A stretch of DNA of 64,000 bases, taken from assembly GCA_019638495.1 (NCBI GenBank), contig JAHBTQ010000006.1, positions 1-64,000 on the forward strand, in the 5' to 3' direction. The DNA comes from Taibaiella sp. (GTDB lineage: Bacteria > Bacteroidota > Bacteroidia > Chitinophagales > Chitinophagaceae). Each line of letters opens with the position of its first letter. The stretch's first letter is position 1. Position numbers and translations under genes: made by a program. This document shows positions 26,425 to 34,557 of this stretch, piece after piece. Below the pieces are notes generated by a model. It made no database searches and was not told the origin of the DNA. It saw nothing but the letters and a program-made list of their open reading frames with translations.

Positions 26425-26940
26425 CTATTGTGCAGAAGCGTTTTGAACCGTCGCTTCATTGTGTAGCACTCTCATAACCTCATTGTAGTTCTTCCAGTCG
26501 GTATTCGGGTTTGCCTGTTTAAGTGCCGGAGCCACAACAACCATGCGGAAGGTAAGTGAACCGGGAAAACTAGTGACGGTACCATCGGTATTTGCAACCC
26601 AGATGGTGAATGCACCATCGCGGAAATTAAAAACAGTGGAAACGTTTCCGTTTATGTCTGGTAACGGAGACCACTCTGGATTTGAACTAGTGCCATAGCT
26701 CTTAAAAACGGACACAATGCCCCTGTCTACTATGTCTGCTGTGATATCAGAACTGTTGAAGTCTGCACGGTAGGAGTTGCCGTCCTGCGACCAAAGAGAA
26801 ACGGTGAACGGATCTGACCCTATAACGTTGGCGTTGCCCTGAGGACCTTGCACTCCCTGCGGTCCGGGAGGTCCGGTTTTGGTACAACCTGAGAATATCA
26901 ATACGCTGGCAGCCAGCAACATGAACGCAACTTTTTTCAT
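26425..26940 (-). CDS. Lipoprotein with a short collagen-like stretch (171 aa)
   Basis: Signal peptide with lipobox (LIFSGCTKT, Cys19), directly followed by five collagen-type G-x-y triplets (GPPGPQGVQGPQG). After that comes a beta-rich domain of about 130 residues (DPFTVSLWSQDGNSYRADF, FTIWVANTDGTVTSFPGSLTFRMVVV). The general layout of Cys anchor, short GPQG spacer and beta domain is common in Bacteroidota; the function is unknown. The spacer may form a rod or trimer, but five triplets is short for a stable collagen helix. A TAAATTTG box on the minus strand (27035-27042) could be its promoter, giving a leader of about 95 nt. Confidence 0.75.
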   Translation of the reverse strand: MKKVAFMLLAASVLIFSGCTKTGPPGPQGVQGPQGNANVIGSDPFTVSLWSQDGNSYRADFNSSDITADIVDRGIVSVFKSYGTSSNPEWSPLPDINGNVSTVFNFRDGAFTIWVANTDGTVTSFPGSLTFRMVVVAPALKQANPNTDWKNYNEVMRVLHNEATVQNASAQ

Positions 26941-27034
26941 TGTTTTGGTTTTTACCGCCGGTTCCGGGCGGATGTTATGAATTTAATAGGCGCTGAACCA
27001 CGGAAAGCCGCCTGCGCCAGCTAATAGTGCAAAA

Positions 27035-27042
27035 CAAATTTA
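27035..27042 (-). promoter_or_regulatory. -7 box (TAAATTTG) upstream of the collagen-like lipoprotein
   Basis: Minus-strand match to TAnnTTTG, 94 bp upstream of the ATG at 26940. It is the only good match in this divergent region on that strand. Confidence 0.4.
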
Positions 27043-27129
27043 GTACCATTCTGCCTCGAATCGTATGTTAAAATTATGCTTAAGCCCTTTTGCGTGGAAC
27101 AGTATATAGGATAACAGGCCGCCAGCCGC

Positions 27130-27137
27130 TACCTTTG
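27130..27137 (+). promoter_or_regulatory. -7 box (TACCTTTG) upstream of the DUF5683 gene
   Basis: Perfect TAnnTTTG match ending 16 bp before the TTG start at 27154. It supports that unusual start codon, because no ATG lies between the box and the signal peptide in the right frame. Confidence 0.55.
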
Positions 27138-27153
27138 CCCCACCACAAAACCA

Positions 27154-27756
27154 TTGGACAGACTACTGAAAATACTGGTGTTCCTACTCTGCGTGCAGAC
27201 GCAACCTCCCTGCTATGCACAGAGTCCGGGCAAGAGCGAAAAAAGCATGCTACCGACAGGCATGCAGCAACTACGCAAAACAGACTCTACCATCAGAAAG
27301 GAAAAGTGGGCACCCAACCCCAAGAAAGCAGGGCTATATGCCGCCCTCCTACCGGGCATGGGCCAGGTATATAACCGACAATACTGGAAGCTACCCATAG
27401 TCTATGCCGGACTTTCTGTAGCAGGCTACTTTATAGTGCAGAACAGTAAAGAATACACGACCCTGCGCCAGGCATATGTGGGGCGCATATCTGCAAACAA
27501 CACGGGGACAAGCGCCACAGACGAGTACGTGGGTGTATACTCAGACGAACAACTGAAACAGCTTCAGGATGATGCAAACAGGAGACTGAACATGACCATC
27601 GTGTATAGCAGCCTGGCCTATGCCATGCAAATACTTGATGCGGTGACATCTGCGCACCTGAGGAATTTCGACATTTCACGAGACATTTCTCTGCATGTAG
27701 CCCCTACTCCCACACCATATGGCGCGGGTATTGGCATGGCACTTACGTTTCGGTAA
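27154..27756 (+). CDS. DUF5683 membrane protein, TTG start (200 aa)
   Basis: Contains the DUF5683 signature KKAGLYAALLPGMGQVYNRQYWKLPIVYAGL (about residues 57-87; its core is ALLPGMGQVYN), followed by a hydrophobic segment and a second one near residues 148-165. The family is widespread in Bacteroidota, with no firm function. The start is TTG: only from there is a proper signal peptide obtained (DRLLKILVFLLCVQ to CYAQ), and a -7 box lies 16 bp upstream. In-frame ATG codons inside would remove it. It ends 4 bp from the converging XRE gene. Confidence 0.85.
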   Translation: MDRLLKILVFLLCVQTQPPCYAQSPGKSEKSMLPTGMQQLRKTDSTIRKEKWAPNPKKAGLYAALLPGMGQVYNRQYWKLPIVYAGLSVAGYFIVQNSKEYTTLRQAYVGRISANNTGTSATDEYVGVYSDEQLKQLQDDANRRLNMTIVYSSLAYAMQILDAVTSAHLRNFDISRDISLHVAPTPTPYGAGIGMALTFR

Positions 27757-27760
27757 AATC

Positions 27761-28084
27761 TTATCTATCCATTTCGGCTGTCAACTCGTGATGCTCGGTA
27801 TCCAGCATCTGCAAGGCCAGGCCCTTTATGGATGGAAAAACAAGATTGTAAACTGCACGCTTACTTTCAGGCACATCTGCCCGCTCCATAGCAATTATAT
27901 AGATGATTGCAGTTGGCACATCCAGCACTTTGCAAATGCTGTCCAGCGTCTTGGGACTGGGGCGTTTTCTCCCGGTCTCTATCTGGGACAAGGCGGTCTG
28001 TGAAATGTTGCATTTTTCTGCCAATTCGTACTGTGCAATAGACAGTTTTGTACGAATGGACCTGATGGCGAATCCGATGTTCAT
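27761..28084 (-). CDS. XRE-family helix-turn-helix regulator (107 aa)
   Basis: Residues 4-60 form a Cro/C1-type HTH (IRSIRTKLSIAQYELAEKC, then NISQTALSQIETGRKRPSPKTL). The remaining 45 residues form a short C-terminal part (MERADVPESKRAVYNLVFPS) that may dimerise. DNA targets are unknown; the divergent mqnA gene or itself are the obvious candidates. No toxin gene is adjacent, so an antitoxin role is not supported. Confidence 0.9.
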   Translation of the reverse strand: MNIGFAIRSIRTKLSIAQYELAEKCNISQTALSQIETGRKRPSPKTLDSICKVLDVPTAIIYIIAMERADVPESKRAVYNLVFPSIKGLALQMLDTEHHELTAEMDR

Positions 28085-28316
28085 AAAGTTTGGTTTTAGA
28101 ACAGGAGTAGGGAGGTTTCCTGCAAAATGTACTCCTTTGGTTTATGCGATGTGGCCGCAAGCTACAAAACGAAAAAGCGAGCACTCTGCCCCTACGCGTT
28201 AAGGTTGTGTGAAATAAAAAAAGTGCGAAACCCGCTCGGGCATTACATTTCAGACATTCATATCCGAGAGTCGGGGAAGATGCATCATCATTTACTTTTG
28301 GCCCATAGTCTGCCTT

Positions 28317-28349
28317 TTTGTTTTTGCAACACCTCCCTATATATCTTTG
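28317..28349 (+). promoter_or_regulatory. Promoter of mqnA
   Basis: TTTG at 28317-28320 and TATCTTTG at 28342-28349 are 21 bp apart, a full Bacteroidota -33/-7 match. The box ends 7 bp before the ATG at 28357, so the leader is at most a few bases. Confidence 0.7.
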
Positions 28350-28356
28350 CCACCCA

Positions 28357-29097
28357 ATGACACCAGCAACCAGGATAGGAGCTGTGAGCTACCTGAATAC
28401 CAAGCCGCTTTTATACGGAATAGAGCGCAGCAATTTGCTGCTTCCCGATCAGCTAAAACTGGACTACCCTGCCAATCTTGCATCTATGCTCAGGGACAAC
28501 CTGATAGATGCTGCGCTACTTCCTGTAGCTGCCATCCCCTCTATTGCCAATGCCCGTATCATCAGCAACTACGGAATAGCCGCTGATGGCGATGTAGTAT
28601 CAGTGGCCATCTTCAGCCAGGTACCGATAAAAGATGTGACTTCTGTGTACCTCGACTACCAATCCAGAACTTCAGTGCGCCTTGCTCAACTGCTACTGGA
28701 GCGCTACTGGAAAATAGACGTAACATTTAAACAGGCCAACGAACATTACATAGATTACATTAACGGCACAACAGCGGGCGTAATAATTGGCGACCGGGCA
28801 TTGAAACAACTGAACAACTTTGAATACGTGTATGACCTCTCCGCTGCATGGAAAGCACATACAGGACTTGATTTTGTCTTTGCAGCCTGGGTAGCAAACA
28901 AGGAGTTGCCTGCAGCTTTCATTGAGCGATTTGATGCCGCAAATGCAGAGGGCCTTAAACACATCGATGAAGTGATCCGGGAAAACCCTTTTCCATGGTA
29001 CGACCTGGACACCTATTACCGCAAGAACATCCGTTATGAGCTTGATAGCAGCAAACGCGAAGGGCTAAGAACATTCCTGGAGATGATACAGGAATAG
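28357..29097 (+). CDS. mqnA: Chorismate dehydratase of the futalosine pathway (246 aa)
   Basis: Periplasmic-binding-protein-like fold enzyme that converts chorismate to 3-[(1-carboxyvinyl)oxy]benzoate, the first step of futalosine-type menaquinone synthesis. The N-terminus RIGAVSYLNTKPLLYG is diagnostic, with LDYPANLASMLRDNLIDAALLPVAA and VYLDYQSRTSVRLAQLLL following. I start at ATG 28357 rather than 28318, because the extra 13 residues are not family-like and lie over the promoter. No other mqn genes are visible in the window. Confidence 0.92.
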   Translation: MTPATRIGAVSYLNTKPLLYGIERSNLLLPDQLKLDYPANLASMLRDNLIDAALLPVAAIPSIANARIISNYGIAADGDVVSVAIFSQVPIKDVTSVYLDYQSRTSVRLAQLLLERYWKIDVTFKQANEHYIDYINGTTAGVIIGDRALKQLNNFEYVYDLSAAWKAHTGLDFVFAAWVANKELPAAFIERFDAANAEGLKHIDEVIRENPFPWYDLDTYYRKNIRYELDSSKREGLRTFLEMIQE

Positions 29098-29152
29098 ATA
29101 CCTCCCAAATCCCAGCAAAAAGAAAACAAAATCTCTCTAACTAAATAAGAAT

Positions 29153-29494
29153 ATGAACCAGGTAAAAGAATTCAACGAGTACCGCGCTAAAATGAACGAG
29201 GTGATCCTGAGTAAGAACAACAAGGTGATCAATCGCCTCTTCAACCTCGACACCAATACTTATGCTGAAGGTGCGTTGCCGGTTCGCACCAAAGAAATGC
29301 TGGGCCTTGTAGCAAGCATGGTGCTGCGCTGCGACGACTGCATAAAGTACCACCTGGAGAAATGCCATAATGAGGGCATCAGCACTGAAGAGATGTACGA
29401 GATCTTCGCGGTGGCTAATATTGTAGGTGGCACCATCGTCATTCCGCATACGCGTCGGGCAGCAGAGTTCTGGGAGGCACTGCAACAGCAATAG
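29153..29494 (+). CDS. Carboxymuconolactone decarboxylase/AhpD-like protein (113 aa)
   Basis: Small all-helical CMD-domain protein with the redox pair Cys60-x-x-Cys63 and His67 (LRCDDCIKYHLEKC), as in AhpD-type peroxidase-linked disulfide reductases. The pattern ALPVRTKEMLGLVASMVLRC is typical. An alkylhydroperoxidase or thiol-redox role is likely, but no AhpC partner is nearby. It sits 55 bp after mqnA and may be cotranscribed. Confidence 0.88.
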   Translation: MNQVKEFNEYRAKMNEVILSKNNKVINRLFNLDTNTYAEGALPVRTKEMLGLVASMVLRCDDCIKYHLEKCHNEGISTEEMYEIFAVANIVGGTIVIPHTRRAAEFWEALQQQ

Positions 29495-29539
29495 CCGATA
29501 CAGTAGTGAGCAAGAGCGTTATACCCAATTGAATATCAC

Positions 29540-29547
29540 TATATTTG
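29540..29547 (+). promoter_or_regulatory. -7 box (TATATTTG) of the AraC-type gene
   Basis: Exact TAnnTTTG match 39 bp before ATG 29587. No clear -33 element was found at the usual distance. Confidence 0.45.
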
Positions 29548-29586
29548 TTTTGACCATAAACGTGGTTTCGCAAACACAATTATCGA

Positions 29587-30456
29587 ATGATAGCAGAATT
29601 CAGGGAAAGTGGGAATGGCGCTGTGCTGCGTTTGATAGAACAAGAAAAAACGTTCAGGCAAAATTACTTTGAACAGGCAGAAGGATTCAATACGCACACA
29701 ATAGCATGGAACCGTGGAGCCCCCCAGATGGTGAAGATAGATGAGGTAGAATACCTTGTGGGTACCAACACGATCATCCCCCTCATGCTGAATCAGTCAT
29801 TCTCTTTTTCCCGCCCGGAAGATGTGGCAGCCGTGCAATTTAACCGTGACTTCTATTGCATCATAAACCATGATGAAGAAGTAGGGTGTGTAGGCTTTCT
29901 TTTTTTCGGCCCATCTCCCGTAATGCTCATCAGCACTGAAGCAGGGGAAATCAGGAAGCTTGAGCAATTGTTCGATCACTTCAGGGAAGAAATGAAGAGC
30001 AACGATTCTACAAAGGCCACGATGCTGCGTATGCTCCTGGTACAATATATTATCATGCTCACCCGGCTTTCGAAACGCCAATACCTGAAGCAAGAGCCGG
30101 AGGAAGAGCAATTTAACCTGCTCAGGAAATTCAACCTGCTTGTAGAGGTTCATTTCAGGAAGGAGAAACAAGTGAAATTTTACGCGGCACAACTGCACAA
30201 ATCTCCCAAAACTTTATCCAACCTATTTTCAAGCTACTGCAAGAAATCGCCACTAACCATAATACACGAGCGCGTGGTAGCAGAGGCTAAACGGCTCATC
30301 TACTACACCGACAAATCGATTAAGGAAATTGCGGCTGAACTGGGCTTTGACGACGTATCGCACTTCTCAAAGTTTATTAAGGGATACACCTCCCAAACAC
30401 CCACGCAGCTAAAAAAGGTAAAAGAGGAGGGCGAATCTGCCCCTGTTTCCCAATAA
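29587..30456 (+). CDS. AraC-family transcriptional regulator (289 aa)
   Basis: N-terminal half is a cupin-like ligand or oligomerisation domain (GAPQMVKIDEVEYLVGTNTIIPLMLNQ is its core, about residues 38-64). Residues about 185-285 carry the double HTH: YAAQLHKSPKTLSNLFSSY, then KSIKEIAAELGFDDVSHFSKFIKGYTSQTPTQLKK, with the classic second-helix GFDDVSHFSKFIK. It probably controls the downstream YHS/DoxX-like/barrel genes 30540-32330, which begin 83 bp later on the same strand; this is inferred from position only. Confidence 0.9.
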   Translation: MIAEFRESGNGAVLRLIEQEKTFRQNYFEQAEGFNTHTIAWNRGAPQMVKIDEVEYLVGTNTIIPLMLNQSFSFSRPEDVAAVQFNRDFYCIINHDEEVGCVGFLFFGPSPVMLISTEAGEIRKLEQLFDHFREEMKSNDSTKATMLRMLLVQYIIMLTRLSKRQYLKQEPEEEQFNLLRKFNLLVEVHFRKEKQVKFYAAQLHKSPKTLSNLFSSYCKKSPLTIIHERVVAEAKRLIYYTDKSIKEIAAELGFDDVSHFSKFIKGYTSQTPTQLKKVKEEGESAPVSQ

Positions 30457-30539
30457 AGGGAAAAATCTACCACACTACAGGAAATACTGCCATTGCCGGC
30501 ACGCCACATTGTTTGTCACTTTGCCACAAAATAGTAGCG

Positions 30540-31010
30540 ATGCGACTTACAATGCAATTAACATTCATTTCAATACTTCTGCTACAAGCGCTCACGGTTG
30601 GTGCTCAGAAGGAATTGAGGCAAAAGCAATTCAACCTGGAACATGGGGTAGCCATTCAGGGATATGACCCTGTAGCCTACTTCACAGAGCACAAAGCAGT
30701 AAAGGGCGAAAAGCAGTATGCGGTGAGCGCTGAAGGTGTGACCTATCACCTTTCATCACCGCAAAACAAAGAACTATTCCTTAAGGAATACAAGAACTAC
30801 GAACCGCAATATGGTGGCTGGTGTGCTTACGCCATGGGAAGCACCGGCGAAAAAGTGGAAATAGACCCCGAAACCTTCAAGATAGCGGACGGCAAACTAT
30901 ATCTCTTCTATCACACCTGGACCAACAACACACTGCCTAAGTGGAACAAGGATGAGCGCAACCTGAAAATGCGTGGAGATAAAAACTGGGAAAATCTTAT
31001 CAAGAAATAA
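30540..31010 (+). CDS. Secreted YHS-domain protein (156 aa)
   Basis: Signal peptide (MQLTFISILLLQALTVGAQ) then a YHS domain (VAIQGYDPVAYFTEHKAVKG, later YGGWCAYAMGSTGEKVEIDPETFKI and LYLFYH). YHS domains are small beta folds thought to bind metal, usually with Cys residues; this version belongs to the exported subtype often called YHS domain-containing protein. I choose ATG 30540; a TTG nine codons upstream is possible, but a TCACTTTG box (30515-30522) overlaps it. The next gene starts 10 bp downstream, so an operon with the DoxX-like gene is likely. Confidence 0.85.
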   Translation: MRLTMQLTFISILLLQALTVGAQKELRQKQFNLEHGVAIQGYDPVAYFTEHKAVKGEKQYAVSAEGVTYHLSSPQNKELFLKEYKNYEPQYGGWCAYAMGSTGEKVEIDPETFKIADGKLYLFYHTWTNNTLPKWNKDERNLKMRGDKNWENLIKK

Positions 31011-31020
31011 AAAACAAGAA

Positions 31021-31419
31021 ATGAAACTCAAACTGATCATATCCTGGCTACTCAGGATAGTTGCAGCGGTCATCCTGCTGCAGACCTTGTACTTCAAGTT
31101 TACCGCCCACCCGGAGTCGGTAGCCATTTTCAGCAAACTGGGTGTAGAGCCTTGGGGACGCATAGGTACGGGCGTTATGGAGCTAATAACCGGTATATTA
31201 TTGCTGGTGCCTGCCACAGCGTTCATAGGCGGCATACTGGGTATGGGTCTAATGTCCGGAGCCATAGGGGCACACGTGTTCGTAATAGGCATTGAATCTG
31301 CAGGCGACGGAGGGCAACTATTTGCCTATGCCATCATCGTGTTTGTATGCTGCTTTCTTATCGCCATCATGCATAGACGCCAGGCAACGGCCTTGGCACA
31401 TAAACTGAAATTGAAATGA
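31021..31419 (+). CDS. DoxX-like integral membrane protein (132 aa)
   Basis: Four predicted membrane helices. Landmarks are LRIVAAVILLQTLYFKFTAHPES, the GRIGTGVMELITGILLLVPAT helix and GGILGMGLMSGAIGAHVFVIG, which match DoxX/DoxD-like quinone-related membrane proteins. Function in this subtype is unproven. The frame is open 16 codons upstream, but that part overlaps the YHS gene; ATG 31021 gives a start right before helix 1. The stop overlaps the next ATG (31416). Confidence 0.8.
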   Translation: MKLKLIISWLLRIVAAVILLQTLYFKFTAHPESVAIFSKLGVEPWGRIGTGVMELITGILLLVPATAFIGGILGMGLMSGAIGAHVFVIGIESAGDGGQLFAYAIIVFVCCFLIAIMHRRQATALAHKLKLK

Positions 31420-32330
31420 AGACACTATTAATTTCTATTGCCCTTGCTACATCCATTACCAACGCAGTTGCCCAGGGATGCAGTGATGCCGGCTTTTGCA
31501 CGATGGGGGCTATGAAGCAGGAAATCGACCCAGACTCACATACGACAAAACATAAAATCACCCTATCCTGGGCCAACGGCCTGGGGGACGATGGCGTATT
31601 CGTGAGTACACCCGGACTGTCCTACGAACTGCATGCAAACCGAAACTACACGATACAGGCAAAAGTAACTGGTAACTATGCCTCAGGTAATTTAGGGAAC
31701 GCTGTGAGTGCAGGAGACATCTATGCTAATGTGACAAAGAGCATAAAAGCATTAAACGATTGGAGAATATCTATAACAGTAGGGTTTAAGGCACCGCTGA
31801 GCAATGGTGGCATGAGCTACAACGGCCATCCCCTCCCAATGCAATACCAGTCATCACTTGGCACCTATGATGCCATTGGAGGCGTGACCCTTACCAGGAA
31901 AAAATGGCTTTTCAGCGCGGGTTATCAGCAACCGCTAAGTGGGAAGAACGAGAATGGGTTTCTTTATGCGGCATGGCCGGGAACAGACAGCAATGCCTAC
32001 CCGCAAACAAACAAATTCAGGCGTCGCGCAGACGTACTGCTTAAAGCAGGACACGCATTTACCGCAGGCAAAAAGTGCACATTGACACCCGGCCTACTGG
32101 CTGTTTACCATCTTGGTGAAGACAGCTTCTTCGACCCGGCGAGTATGCGCGAGTCATCGCTCACAGGATCTGATGGACTTACGCTGAACGCGACCCTGAA
32201 TGCGCAGTACCGTGCAAAAAAGTGCACCGTCGGGTTGGTATTGGGCCGACCGCTGGTGGTGCGCGATATACGGCCCGACGGCTTAACCAGGAGCATCGTA
32301 GTAGCCCCCGAATTTTCATACAACTTCTAA
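31416..32330 (+). CDS. Predicted outer-membrane beta-barrel protein (304 aa)
   Basis: Signal peptide ends NAVAQ (about residue 20). The mature part is built from alternating strands with aromatic ends (HKITLSWANGLGDDGVFVS, WRISITVGFKAPL, WLFSAGYQQPLSG, CTVGLVLGRPLVVRD) and finishes VVAPEFSYNF with a terminal Phe, the usual BAM recognition feature. I do not recognise a named family. An internal Cys pair near the start (GCSDAGFC) could carry a disulfide or metal. It shares an operon with the YHS and DoxX-like genes (ATGA overlap), so a role in uptake or export of the same unknown substrate is plausible. Confidence 0.75.
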   Translation: MKTLLISIALATSITNAVAQGCSDAGFCTMGAMKQEIDPDSHTTKHKITLSWANGLGDDGVFVSTPGLSYELHANRNYTIQAKVTGNYASGNLGNAVSAGDIYANVTKSIKALNDWRISITVGFKAPLSNGGMSYNGHPLPMQYQSSLGTYDAIGGVTLTRKKWLFSAGYQQPLSGKNENGFLYAAWPGTDSNAYPQTNKFRRRADVLLKAGHAFTAGKKCTLTPGLLAVYHLGEDSFFDPASMRESSLTGSDGLTLNATLNAQYRAKKCTVGLVLGRPLVVRDIRPDGLTRSIVVAPEFSYNF

Positions 32331-32339
32331 CATCATTCT

Positions 32340-32828
32340 ATGATATTCACCCAGATCAGAGAACAGCTGCAGACACTAAGCAACCTGCTAACCATTTTGG
32401 CGCCGGAGCAGTATGGCCAACCGTCCAGGTTCCTGGGCGGCGCCACAATAGGCGGCCATACACGGCACATTGTGGAGTTGCTGGCATGTACCATGAATGG
32501 ATATGATAACGGACAAGCCGACTACCACAACCGCGAACGCAACCTACTCCTCGAAACAAGGATAGAATCTGCGCAGGAGTTTCTGGCAACGCTGATGGAG
32601 CAACTCGAAATGCCAGATAAAGGCATGATACTGAAGGGCGACGGGTGCAGCGCCGGCACTACCTACTACCGGGAATTGATGTATAATACTGAACATATTA
32701 TCCATCACCTGGCACTTATTAAGGTTGCATTAACGGAGATGGGATTCACGCAGATTAGTGAGAACTTTGGTATGGCCTACTCCACGATCAAATACAAAAA
32801 AGAGCAAGCCAATACAAACCACGCCTGA
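32340..32828 (+). CDS. DinB-family protein (162 aa)
   Basis: Four-helix bundle of the DinB/YfiT superfamily. His residues expected to bind one metal ion are visible in TIGGHTRHIVELL (about residues 40-52) and NTEHIIHHLALIK (about 119-131). Some relatives are thiol S-transferases using bacillithiol or mycothiol, and some are hydrolases. It starts 9 bp after the barrel gene and ends 1 bp before the NRDE start, so it is translationally coupled to the following genes. Confidence 0.82.
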   Translation: MIFTQIREQLQTLSNLLTILAPEQYGQPSRFLGGATIGGHTRHIVELLACTMNGYDNGQADYHNRERNLLLETRIESAQEFLATLMEQLEMPDKGMILKGDGCSAGTTYYRELMYNTEHIIHHLALIKVALTEMGFTQISENFGMAYSTIKYKKEQANTNHA

Positions 32829-32829
32829 C

Positions 32830-33525
32830 ATGTGCACAGTGCTATATGCGCCCACCGGAAAGAGTAGCTTGATAGCGTCGCTACGGGACGAGAGCCCGAG
32901 ACGAGTTCGTGCATTGGTGCCGGCCACTTATGAGGGCAATGAACTGCGGTATGTAATGCCCCTGGACCCTACCGGTGGCGGTAGCTGGGTAGGATATAAT
33001 GAAGCGGGAGCGGTAGTGGTATTGCTGAACGGTGCATTTGATAAACATGTACCGGCTCCTCCCTACCGCCTGAGCAGGGGAATTATCGTTCGCACGCTGC
33101 TAGACTCACGGATGCCGGTCATAGAGTGGATGTTAATGCCAATGGATAATATTGAGCCCTACACGCTGATCGTGTTCTCAGACGGCAAATTATTCAGACT
33201 CACCTGGGATGGCAATGAGAAGAGTCGGGAGTCGCTCGACGAAACAGCCACTCATATTTTCTCATCGGCTACACTTTATGACGAAGAGGCGAAGAGTATG
33301 CGCGAAACCTACTTCAGAAACTGGATTGCCATGAACCCTCCCTTGGATAAGCTATCTATACTCCGTTTCTTTCAGAGCCTGAAAGACACGCAAAACGGCT
33401 TCATCATGAATAGGAATGAGATAGTACAAACGCTGAGCTACAGTTTTATCTGTATGGATCCGGAGGGCTATTCCTTCCACTATTACGACCTGAAGAAATA
33501 CCAGTTTCACATTACCACACTCTGA
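32830..33525 (+). CDS. NRDE/TANGO2-family protein (231 aa)
   Basis: Begins MCTVLYAP: after Met removal, Cys2 would be the N-terminal residue, as in NRDE proteins, which resemble Ntn-type amidohydrolases. Family hallmarks follow, with SLRDESPRR in place of the Asn-Arg-Asp-Glu box near residue 17 and GGSWVGYNEAGAVVVLLN in place of the usual GGTWLG. ATG 32830 was chosen because it gives the MC start; the frame is open 24 codons earlier inside DinB. The substitution ERDESP to LRDESP leaves the Asp-Glu pair intact. Activity in bacteria is not established. It overlaps the ATP-grasp start by TGATG. Confidence 0.8.
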   Translation: MCTVLYAPTGKSSLIASLRDESPRRVRALVPATYEGNELRYVMPLDPTGGGSWVGYNEAGAVVVLLNGAFDKHVPAPPYRLSRGIIVRTLLDSRMPVIEWMLMPMDNIEPYTLIVFSDGKLFRLTWDGNEKSRESLDETATHIFSSATLYDEEAKSMRETYFRNWIAMNPPLDKLSILRFFQSLKDTQNGFIMNRNEIVQTLSYSFICMDPEGYSFHYYDLKKYQFHITTL

Positions 33526-34556
33526 TGCTACGAAGACTAAGAATAAGGCTTACAAACTGGGAATACTGGCCGCAATGGCTCGTGTACCTACCCCTGAGTG
33601 TTTACTACATCTACCTGTCAGCAAGGGCAAGGTCATTCTTCTTTTTCTCTGCGGCTAATCCGGGCATAGAAACCGGTGGCATGTTCTTTGAGAGCAAGTG
33701 GGACGTGTTTCAATTGCTGCCGCGTCACCTATACCCTGCCACGGTGCTTGTAAAGAGCGGTGATTCGCAAGACGAAACATTACGAAAACTGGACGCAGCC
33801 GAACTGACATTTCCACTGATAGCAAAGCCGGACCGCGGTGAGCGGGGATGGAATGTTTCTAAGATCAATTCCGCAAATGAACTCGAGGAGTATATGCGCC
33901 GCGTGAAAGTCAACTTTCTGATACAGGCATTCGTTGATTACCCCATAGAGCTTAGTGTTTTCTATGTGAGACACCCGGAAAGCGACCGCGGGCGCATAAC
34001 GTCCGTAACCTACAAGCAACTGCTTACTGTAACCGGCGATGGCCGCACGAAGTTGCGTGACCTCATCCTTAATAAAGACAGGGCCTACCTGCAAAAAGAC
34101 ATTCTCTTCCGGGAGCGGCATGAGGAGTTAGCACGAATACCAGGAAAAGGTGAAGAAATATTACTGGTTCCCTATGGCAATCATGTGCGGGGTGCGGAGT
34201 TCAGGGACTATGGCGCTATCATTGATGCTGAATTAGCTGCTACATTTGATATTATTTGCAAGCAAGTACCGGGCTTCTACTACGGCAGGTTCGACCTGAG
34301 AGCGAAGAGCATTGACGCGCTAAAGCAGGGAAAAGATTTCGCTATACTGGAACTGAACGGCAGTGGCGCCGAACCAGCACATATCTATGACCCGACATAC
34401 AGGTTATTCCAGGCTCATAAGGACCTCTTCTGGCACTATCGCCAGATGTATGAAATTGCAGTACACAACAAAAAAAACGGCAATGAATTTATGACCTACG
34501 CAGAATACCGGGAATTGAAAAAGCAAGAGAAACGCTACAAACAAATGGCAGCCTAG
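33525..34556 (+). CDS. ATP-grasp-fold protein (343 aa)
   Basis: A membrane-proximal N-terminus (YWPQWLVYLPLSVYYIYLSA) precedes an ATP-grasp core. Expected parts are seen in TFPLIAKPDRGERGWNV (ATP lysine and glycine-rich turn, about residues 96-112), FLIQAFVDYPIELSVFYVR, and the metal-binding end FYYGRFDLRAKS with FAILELNGSGAEPAHIYDP (Asp, Glu and Asn ligands). ATP-grasp enzymes join a carboxylate to an amine or thiol through an acyl-phosphate. D-Ala-D-Ala ligase-like is the nearest description, but this is not ddl. Coupling to NRDE, DinB and an exporter-like gene suggests synthesis of a small conjugated metabolite; substrate unknown. Confidence 0.78.
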   Translation: MLRRLRIRLTNWEYWPQWLVYLPLSVYYIYLSARARSFFFFSAANPGIETGGMFFESKWDVFQLLPRHLYPATVLVKSGDSQDETLRKLDAAELTFPLIAKPDRGERGWNVSKINSANELEEYMRRVKVNFLIQAFVDYPIELSVFYVRHPESDRGRITSVTYKQLLTVTGDGRTKLRDLILNKDRAYLQKDILFRERHEELARIPGKGEEILLVPYGNHVRGAEFRDYGAIIDAELAATFDIICKQVPGFYYGRFDLRAKSIDALKQGKDFAILELNGSGAEPAHIYDPTYRLFQAHKDLFWHYRQMYEIAVHNKKNGNEFMTYAEYRELKKQEKRYKQMAA

Positions 34557-34557
34557 C

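Noticed and set aside
27761..28084. Antitoxin of a toxin-antitoxin pair
   Set aside because: No small toxin-like gene is adjacent; neighbours are DUF5683 (converging) and mqnA (divergent).
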